Shown here: in pieces, positions 55,801 to 64,000 of the stretch | Layout of the letters: every line of letters starts with the position of its first letter | Numbering within the stretch: the first letter of the stretch is position 1 | Source: Odontesthes bonariensis | Lineage: Eukaryota > Chordata > Actinopteri > Atheriniformes > Atherinopsidae | Reading direction: 5' to 3' | Assembly (NCBI RefSeq): GCF_027942865.1 | Contig: NC_134517.1 | Location: forward strand, 17,986,009-18,050,008 | DNA: 64,000 nucleotides | Program-made: the position numbers and the translations under genes | Notes under the pieces: model-generated | Databases searched by the model: none | Told to the model about the DNA's origin: nothing | Seen by the model: only the letters and a program-made list of their open reading frames with translations

Positions 55801-58800
55801 AAACTTCATTTATAACAATAATTTATAAGATATTGTTTTTTTTCCCATGTGACTTTGTGCTGTTTTAATCTACAAATAACTTGGAGTAAGACCAGATGAA
55901 TATACAAATAGTATACAGCTTGTTGACCACTCATTAACATTATGTTTTAGGGTTTCTTTAAACATTGCAGAGACTTGCACTCAGGGATAATCTCAATAGA
56001 AAGCTGCGGTCAAATTTCAGCATCGTAATGAACTCATAAACATGTTTTTTTTTTGGCCATAAAATGATGAAGGGAACGCAGTTGTTCCACAAATGAAAAG
56101 GTTACCGACACTGCGACGTTAGAGAGTTTGGCAAAAACACTTTACTGGCTATTACTTGATGATATTTGTGAGCATGTTTCACTCTGAATTGGTAACGCAT
56201 ATTGGGTAGCTACTGCTGCCGCGGCTGCTGTGCTGTGCTCTTCTAGATACAGCATCATCGGCCAAACAAAACAAACACTGTTTGATATCCGCTGTTGGAT
56301 ATTACAAGTCTGAATTTGCTGCGAGGGTTTTTCTTCTTTCGCAGTCTGTACACCAAATGCAGCCCCATTCATCCTTAAACCCTCGACCTTTGTTGAGGAG
56401 CATGGATGAAAGCGAATACTTTGCTGTTTTGCAGTTACACACAATCACATGTGTCATTCTGGCAACGCGTATCCTGGTTTCATGCGAGAAGCTCAGTGGA
56501 GGAGAAAATGGCAGCCTCGGCTGTCCATCGATTGAGGGGAAAAAAAAAAAAAAGAATCAATACTCCTGCTGTGTTACGTTTGTTCCTGTGAGACAAGAAG
56601 AAACGTGTTGCAGCTCTCGACCATCAGCGGTTAATGTTTAGTTCGTTCTCCGAGCAACCAAAAACAGTCGCGTTATGCTGCATCTCGCAGTGACGAGGTG
56701 TTGCAATAAATCGCCACCTTTTCCGAGTGTCTTTCGTATCTTGACCTAATTGTACATTCAATGTCATCACAGCCATGAACATCAACGTGGGAGTGCGTAC
56801 AGCTGCTGCGCTGCTGGACCAGTTCTACGAGAAGCGACGGCTCCTCATTATCTCGGCACCGACGGCTGCCAATCACAATTACCGCTTCCAGATGACTAAC
56901 CTACAGGTGAGGCACGACTCAGACGCCCAGCAGCAGCAGCAGAATGCGAGCCGGCACCGCCGCAGTGATTTGTTTCCTGTCTGCTGCCTCTGACGAGGAG
57001 GACCGCAGTGCGTTTGTGTTTAGTTCTTGCTGTTGCTTTGAGGGACAGATATATGAAAGAGAGGGTGTCACAGCGATGATCAGAGGATGCCACGGCAGTG
57101 AATAAATGACTCTGACAGCGTCTTTGAGGAGGCTCTTGTGGGGTGGACGTTTTCCCACAGCTAGTCAGAAACCATTAAGTCGGAAATCCCTTTAAACCGC
57201 TGACCTTTTAGAGTCAACTCAGAGACTAACTGGTGTCAGTCCATGAAGAAGCTGAGTGATCGGTCCTGTAACCTGCCCAGTAGTTTGGTTGGTGGTTTGC
57301 TCTTTTGAACGTAGATAATATTTTCTGCTTTGAAATGAGGGAATCCTGCTGTATGCTATCTTATATAAATAATGATAAAGTAACTCACGAGTGTTGGATG
57401 AGTTCAATTTTTGATTTAAAAAGGTAACACCAGCTGCTACTGAATATAGTTATTTCAACACACGTAACAGTTGGATTCAAGTTTTTCCTAAACCTTGTCT
57501 AGCATGTGTTTTATTCCTTAAGGCACTTAACACTGACATGTGAATCATTCACGCATAAAAAGGTCTCTTAATTCAAGGGATGAACCAGAGTTGTGTCTGT
57601 CTTATTAAGCACTTTGTCACCAGACACACCATTTGTTCCCTTTTCTTTAGTCGCATCTATGAAAAATGCAGAAGAGTTTGACAGTTGTGAGATAGTATTT
57701 TTCAAGATTTCTGAAGAAAGGCAAATCTCCGCATGGTGTGTCCTTAAAACACCTGAGGGAAATTGACAAAGCGGAGGACAAAAGAAGAAGTGGCAGGCTT
57801 AGAAAATGGTCTACAGCGGATGAACAGTATCTGAAAGTGATGTCCTTGGAGGGAGGTATCCTCCCCAGAACCCACACCTCGTCATTATTGAAGCAGTGTG
57901 GGATCATCTTGACAGAGAACAGAACAAAAGGCAGCCAACATCCAAAAAAGAGCTTTGGAATGAAATTCTTCAAAAAGCCTGGAGAACTATTCCTGAAGAC
58001 TTAAAGAAGGGAGAAGAAAGCTCGTCTAAGAGGGTTAGGCTGTGTTGAAGAATAAAAATTCTCATACCAAATATTGACTTTCAAGGATATTAGAATTTTT
58101 TCAAACACCATTATTACCTTTTATATGCTGCATTCACATTGATTTTTTTCTGTTGTCTTAGCAAAATATATAAATGAGGTGTTTCTCAAGACTTTCGTAC
58201 AGCACTGTATTACATAAGCAAAGTGGTGCTGCTGCTCACAATCTAGCACAGACCAGGAAGAGGTTTGTCTAAGTGTCCGCCGTTGGCCTGACAACCCATG
58301 GCATTGAAACCCGATTGGCACCGAATCAGTCGCAATGTTGCAACATCGTGCTCATACATACATGTGTTAAACTCATGTTTGGAAGCGTCTGCAGCTGAAA
58401 ACAGTTGAAGTAGTGATGAACTTGAACTGATCCTGATTATAATCGGCATAAGCTTTTGCTCCTTTTTCTTTTCGCCTGCAAAGGAAACGAGTAACAAAAA
58501 GCTGTTAATCTGTTTCTGTCCCGTGGGAACAGCACGCTCAGTGTGGACTGGACCTGAGACACGTGACAGTTATCGAGCTGGTTGGGACTTACCCGGCACA
58601 AGTTGGTCGAATTCGACACAGGCCGCTCCCCCCAGTACTGTCCCTGCAGCTCAGGTACGAACTCTCGCACACATTTGTGGAACCTCGGCCCACGTGGCTT
58701 TCGTTTCTCTCCTGCTTACCGAGCTGATGTGTGTTTCGTAGGCTGCTGCTCCAAATTCCTCAGAGGTCTTTCCAAATGGTTTTGGTGGACAAGCAGGGCA

Positions 58801-58925
58801 TAGACAAGCAGCGGTACCCGTTCCCCATCACAGCGGCTGAATTATTCACCACCATTGACACTCTCCCCCTCCGCAAGGACGAGATGGTGTTGCAGCAGGA
58901 GGCAGGCCAAAGCTGTCAGTCATAA
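41310..58925 (+). CDS. srpx: Sushi-repeat-containing protein, X-linked homologue, complete
   Basis: Secreted sushi-domain protein (SRPX family); its molecular role is not well settled. Ten exons: 41310-41370, 47330-47386, 49772-49960, 52435-52611, 53861-53987, 54115-54236, 55144-55323, 56773-56906, 58533-58654, 58742-58925. They total 1353 bases and 450 residues in one frame. The start (MDMWPLVLLFVQLCLCSGYEG) is a clear signal peptide. Domains in order: an acidic/Tyr spacer (GDDEDWYSRRYK), sushi 1 at about 40-102 (Cys-rich, TPWCAPIKVKHGDV), sushi 2 at 103-161 (RCQKPEMPINGGHKC), a HYR domain at 162-244 (IKCPNVKDKWAEPGKLTARV, YTVFDRAGNKGSC), sushi 3 at 245-304 (RRCSPLFPPDNGYMKC), and a DUF4174-type C-terminal domain at 305-450 (MNINVGVRTAAALLDQFYEK, FQMVLVDKQGIDKQRYPFP). 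The exon/domain correspondence is one per sushi. Introns are GT-AG and long, except 127 bases between exons 5 and 6. Confidence 0.96.
41371..47329 (+). other. srpx intron 1
   Basis: A 5.96-kb first intron. It holds a (GT)n run ending in a short GC alternation at 42293-42335 and several A/T-rich tracts. I recognised no nested gene or intact transposon. First introns of this size often carry regulatory elements, but I can point to none. Confidence 0.5.
42293..42335. repeat. (GT)n microsatellite with gcgcgc end
   Basis: About 18 GT units followed by gcgcgcgc-like alternation in srpx intron 1. Alternating purine-pyrimidine sequence of this kind can form Z-DNA; that is inference. Confidence 0.95.
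47387..52434 (+). other. srpx introns 2 and 3 (exon 3 lies within at 49772-49960)
   Basis: Apart from exon 3 (sushi 1) I see AT-rich sequence, T runs near 49405-49424 and an A run at 50168-50181. There is no identifiable gene. Several long non-coding stretches exceed 1 kb. Confidence 0.45.
52622..52645. repeat. (TTG)n microsatellite just past srpx exon 4
   Basis: Eight TTG-like units start about ten bases after the exon 4 donor (GT at 52612-52613). Confidence 0.9.
52794..52836. repeat. (TA)n microsatellite in srpx intron 4
   Basis: Nearly pure TA dinucleotides with one taaata interruption. Confidence 0.93.
53620..53845 (+). mobile_element. LINE 3-prime end (CR1/L2-like) abutting the srpx exon 5 acceptor
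   Basis: A short plus-strand frame reads FKSRLKIFIFSCVYA, matching the C-terminus of fish CR1/L2-type ORF2. It is followed by the typical tail aagcactttgaattg, gtgctatacaaataaa and a (tttga)n end (53826-53845). The exon 5 acceptor AG is at 53859-53860, so the LINE tail runs into the polypyrimidine tract. Confidence 0.8.
55324..56772 (+). other. srpx intron 7
   Basis: AT-rich intron with a T run at 55385-55404 and an A run near 56539. I see no exon, gene or recognisable mobile element. Confidence 0.45.
57655..58209 (+). mobile_element. Tc1/mariner-like remnant, internally deleted, in srpx intron 8
   Basis: It shows transposase-derived pieces gcggaggacaaaagaagaag, ctacagcggatgaacagt, ccccagaacccacacctcgt and ggcagccaacatccaaaa. 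An element end follows (taggctgtgttgaagaataa, catacc, attgactttcaagg) and finally tcaagactttcgtacagcac next to TGTA, which resembles a Tc1 inverted terminus. It shares the internal-deletion junction with the copy at 24545-25028 and carries an extra deletion of its own. No left terminus was found. Confidence 0.8.
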
Positions 58926-59055
58926 CGTGCCCCTCGGCCTCTCAGTGCACCTCCACGGACTGCCAACCACCTTTGATCCTTTTTCTCCCTGATCGCATCA
59001 GAAGAGACCGACTCAGATCATCTGTTTTCACCCACGTCACACACTCACTCCTGTT

Positions 59056-59105
<50 letters not shown>

Positions 59106-59395
59106 CCAGTCAAAGGTTTGGATGTCAGTCATGGTGCTGATCCGAGGCTGATCACGCAGTACGTCACAGTCACATTGATTCTGTGTTTATCTGAATGTTT
59201 TGTTGTTTCTTTTTTTTTATATTTTCAAAGCAGATCTATGTTTTTACTATTTTGTATAAAAAGTCTGGAAAACTTTTTAAGCCTTTTTGATATTTATGTC
59301 TTCCGTCTGTAACAGTGATGTAGCCTGTGTTTTATGCACAGTGCATCTTCGTCTGAATTTACAAAACACTGATTAAACGTGTGCAACGCGGAGGT
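58926..59395 (+). other. srpx: srpx 3-prime UTR with (GT)22
   Basis: After the TAA stop at 58923-58925, a (GT)n tract of about 22 units lies at 59059-59102 within the probable 3-prime UTR. An ATTAAA at 59372-59377 is the best candidate polyadenylation signal. The UTR end is inferred. Confidence 0.6.
59059..59102. repeat. (GT)n microsatellite
   Basis: About 22 uninterrupted GT units, about 135 bases past the srpx stop. Confidence 0.97.
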
Positions 59396-59869
59396 TGTGC
59401 TCTTCACTGACTCCACGTGGCTCTTTATGTTGACGAGTCAGTTGGTTTTGCGTCCTGCCTCATCCAATTCGTGTCATATTCAGTTCACCTGGAAAAAAAA
59501 CAAAAAACTTTTTCACCCACTCTTGTCAGTGCTGGAAGATAGTCTCACTTTACTTCCTGTCATAGCTCGTGTCTCGTGCAATTGCCTTCTTTAAGCTTTT
59601 AGGACCAGCCAATCGGAAACTACGTTCAGTGCACTGCGTCACATGCATCACTGGCTCTCATTGGCTTTAATCAATTACAGTTAACAAAGAGCAGCTTTCT
59701 ATTGTGTTCTGTGTTCTGCTTAGTGAATGTTAATGAATGAATGAGTGAATGAATGAAGTTTGTTCTTTTGCTTTTCAAATGGATCTTAGGTTGGCACTAC
59801 ATCTGGCTTTTGATTTGACACTACTGGACATGTGTATTTAATATATCATTTCTTTAGTGCGTACGCATA

Positions 59870-60287
59870 CACTGGAAAAAAATGCCCCTCCAAAAATAAG
59901 TAAAAAAACAGCAAATACAAGACGTTTTTGCTTGAAATAAGCTAAATAAATCTGCCAAGGAACTATTGAAAACCGGCTTGTCAAGATTTCTTGAAATAAG
60001 ATGTGATATTTAGGACTTTTGAGATAAAAGTGATCTTGAAATTAGCTTAAAAACCTCTTCAAATGTTAAAAAAAAAAGCTTGTTTCAAATGATATGTGAC
60101 TCAAAACATTTTGTTTTCAAGACTTTTTCATTTAACAAGATATTCAAGATGTATAGTCTTCAAACAAGTCCCTATATCTTGCTGAAATAGTACCTGTTAG
60201 GCATTTGTGTCTTATATTAAGTGTAATGAGATATTTTGACTAGAAATGAGACAAATATACTTGGTAAGACTTAGATTTTTTCCAGTG
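59870..60287. mobile_element. MITE copy 1 with cactggaaaaaa inverted ends
   Basis: A 418-bp element starting cactggaaaaaaatgccc and ending with the reverse complement type attttttccagtg. It has no coding frame. It is followed by the 14-base word tatatatatctatg (60288-60301). The superfamily is not assigned: terminal inverted repeats are clear, but I cannot identify a target-site duplication. Confidence 0.8.
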
Positions 60288-60301
60288 TATATATATCTAT
60301 G

Positions 60302-60535
60302 CACTGGAAAAAATGCCCCTCCAAAAATAAGTAAAAAAAACCAACAAATACAAGACATTTTTGCTTGAAATAAGCTAAATAAATCTGCCAATGGAACTAG
60401 TGAAAATCGGCTTGTCAAGATTTCTTGAATAAGATGTGATATTTAGGACTTTTGAGATAAAAGTGATCTTGAAATTAGCTATTTTGACTAGAAATGAGAC
60501 AAATATACTTGTTACGACTTAAATTTTTTCCAGTG
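60302..60535. mobile_element. MITE copy 2: tandem duplicate of copy 1 with an internal deletion
   Basis: A 234-bp near-identical copy of 59870-60287 with the same ends. It lacks the middle: after gatcttgaaattagct it joins directly to attttgactagaaatgag, whereas copy 1 has about 180 more bases there. The same 14-base word follows it (60536-60549). The shared downstream flank shows local duplication rather than two insertions. Confidence 0.85.
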
Positions 60536-60549
60536 TATATATATCTATG

Positions 60550-62812
60550 TGACGGTCAGTGCTCTCTGTGCGCTGCAGACTGTCGGCCTCTGCTCCGTCC
60601 ACCTTTTAACCTGATGATACCTGTGATTACACATGATTGGTCAGAGAGCTTGGATGCCAGCAACACATGGAGGGCCGTTGGCCTAGCAGAAGGGCGAAGA
60701 GATCATTCTGCTATCCTGGTTGTGGCAACAAAAAAGAAAAAAGTTAACAATTCAGGCTGTGAGCCTGAACTCCTGACGTTTAAGCATAAGAATCAATTCA
60801 TGAAGTGTTTAAATCACTGACGGAGAAACGTGAACATTAGTTTATGCTCCGTCCAAACAAATCTTTGACAAACACTGACAACGACTGCTTGCTTGCAAAT
60901 CTTTTTTGCCTCCATTTTGTTGTACGTTGTGAGGACTTTTTTTGACAAAAACGGCACACACAAGGGCAGCACTTATCGGTCGTAAATTGTTTAATGTTGG
61001 GAATCGTCCTCAACAACGGGAGGAAAAAAGAAAGGGGAAAAAAAAGCATTCAGTCTATGGAAAGATGTGTTTATTTCAAAATACTCTTGTTACACATTTG
61101 GGACAAAATAAGCTTAAACGTTAAGTTTGATGCTTGGAAACCAGACACAACAGAGATAGTACATGCTGTACAATAAGACTATCCTCAGTTATAAGGTATT
61201 GCGTGAGCCTCTCAAGTATGCAGGACAGTGAACACGTGCATGTATGTCCGTATCACTATAACCGGGGGAACAGTTTGCCAAACACAAACCCCCACAGGAC
61301 AGAACAGTTCTGCGTGGTTTAACTTGAGAATCGTTTTTTGTGTGATTCATCACAGGATGAAGGATCGCAGAGCCCCGGCCGACGGGGACAAGGTCACAGT
61401 CTGATTGTCACCGGCTCATTATGAGCCCCCTCCCAACCCTGAAATGAAGGCAGCTCGCCTCGGTGCTGACTCACTCTGTAGCGCACAGCACCCATCTCCG
61501 GGTTCCTGAGAACAGATCGCAGTCTCTCTCTTAAGGTGTAAAGTGATGTTGGAATCAGTGCTTTATGTAACCTTTTCTTCTTCTACCCCTGTTTTCTCGA
61601 AGACCATGCAGTTTATATTAACACACTGATACAGTGTTATGTGAATTTACATCGAATCTGGTCTAAGTTTTCTAATGTAATGACTTTGTGCTACACAGTT
61701 ATTCATTTAGCCGACCGAGGATGGAAAGCTGCAAAGCTCCTCAAACTCACTGCCCAATGGTTTCTAAAGAACTACATTAAGTGATCACTTGTTCAATGAA
61801 AGAAAAGAAAAGGGGAAAAAACAGCGACATGTAGTATCGTTTTATTTTTATTGGGAAAGGACTAACGTCAGGTTCAGACTCTACAAAAACACCTGCACGA
61901 GTGTCACACTGGGTTCTGCATCAATCATATCTGCTCATCCACCGTTCAGAACTGACATCACAGTCATGCTCGCCAATACTCAGGCTTCCAAATCTAGGTG
62001 ACTTTCCTGTCCTTACTGTTATTTGACAAAGTTTTACTACTAACTTACTTTTTAACAGCAGTGAACAGACAGATGTTTCTAGTAGTTGTACCCTGCTATC
62101 GCAATGACGGCGCTGGCGGCGATCAAAACAAGACCACGCAGCTTTCTTTGATAATGAGCCATTTGCCGAGCTTGAAGCTGTTTGAATGTCGCGGATTAAT
62201 GTAGTTAAAGTGTATAATTTATGCAGCTGGACTGCAGTTATGTGTCACCCACAATGAGAAGCACACGAGGCTTGGACACATGACTTTCTGATTGTGGTGT
62301 CGGCGGAGTTGAAATTATATGTATGAATGCTTCAGACCACGATGCTGCTTGGTTGCTTATAAAGGGAATGTTTATATATCATTCATCAGGGCCTCTTCTA
62401 ATGCCTTATAAGGGATCTCCATCAGCTGTAACTACATGCAACAATGGCTCACATAGAGACAACGACGGACACATCAGGACTCAGCATGTGCTTATTCAGA
62501 AGTTACAGTAAGTTACATACAATGAGGGTTTTTGATAAACGGCCGATAACCGCAGCAGTGGTTGTTCACGACAAGATGCTTTTGGAGAGTAGAGTGGCAC
62601 ATGTGGATGAGCGTCTAAGGCATGACTGGCTGTTGTGAACAGGAGAAGGACTGAACAAACAAGAAAGTACAGAGAGGGACAGTCTCTAGTCCTTTCTGAG
62701 GATTTGAGTTGCTGTTTTCCTTTTTTTTTTTTTTTTTTTTTCAGACCGCTTGTCTCTGTTCTTTCTCCCTCTGTTACTCTCTTTTATCCTCTGAGCGTCC
62801 CCTCGGTCCAGC
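60550..62812. other. srpx-sytl5 intergenic region and sytl5 3-prime UTR
   Basis: I recognise no exon. A T run at 62720-62741 lies just downstream (minus sense) of the sytl5 stop. The sytl5 3-prime UTR must lie in the right part of this stretch. Confidence 0.45.

Positions 62813-64000
<1,188 letters not shown>

Overview
The window looks like nuclear DNA from a ray-finned fish (teleost). The reasons are six split vertebrate genes, GT-AG style introns with a few exceptions, vertebrate-specific protein families, and several interspersed repeats of the kind common in teleost genomes (LINE 3-prime tails, tRNA-derived SINEs, a Tc1-like remnant, a hAT-type MITE). I see no bacterial, phage, CRISPR or organellar content. 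All coding calls below were made by joining exons by eye, checking splice sites and reading phase, and matching the joined protein to families I recognise. No database search was possible.

Layout. 1-7803 (+): the last nine coding exons of dcaf6, entering from the left edge. 7804-12433: intergenic, with a hAT-type MITE nested in what looks like an older element. 12434-18323 (-): complete gpr161 coding region, tail-to-tail with dcaf6, with a probable non-coding first exon near 19.7-19.9 kb. 22778-25982 (-): complete otc. 25983-27143: a short divergent promoter interval shared by otc and rpgr. 27144-38352 (+): complete rpgr, ending in a 4.0-kb ORF15-type terminal exon with a glutamate-rich minisatellite. 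41310-58925 (+): complete srpx. 58926-62812: intergenic with a duplicated MITE. 62813 to the right edge (-): the last two exons of sytl5, tail-to-tail with srpx.

Synteny. dcaf6-gpr161 are neighbours in the same tail-to-tail arrangement on human 1q24, and sytl5-srpx-rpgr-otc are neighbours with the same relative orientations on human Xp11.4. The window therefore joins two blocks that are on different human chromosomes. The junction lies between gpr161 and otc, about 18.4-22.8 kb.

The genes do not form one pathway. gpr161 and rpgr both act at the primary or photoreceptor cilium. otc is the mitochondrial urea-cycle enzyme. dcaf6 is a CUL4-DDB1 substrate receptor. srpx is a secreted sushi-repeat protein. 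sytl5 is a Rab27-effector C2 protein. I found no undescribed multi-gene system. The most notable features are two reading-frame-supported GC-AG introns in adjacent genes, the rpgr ORF15 repeat array, transposon remnants touching otc and srpx splice sites, and the nested or duplicated MITEs.
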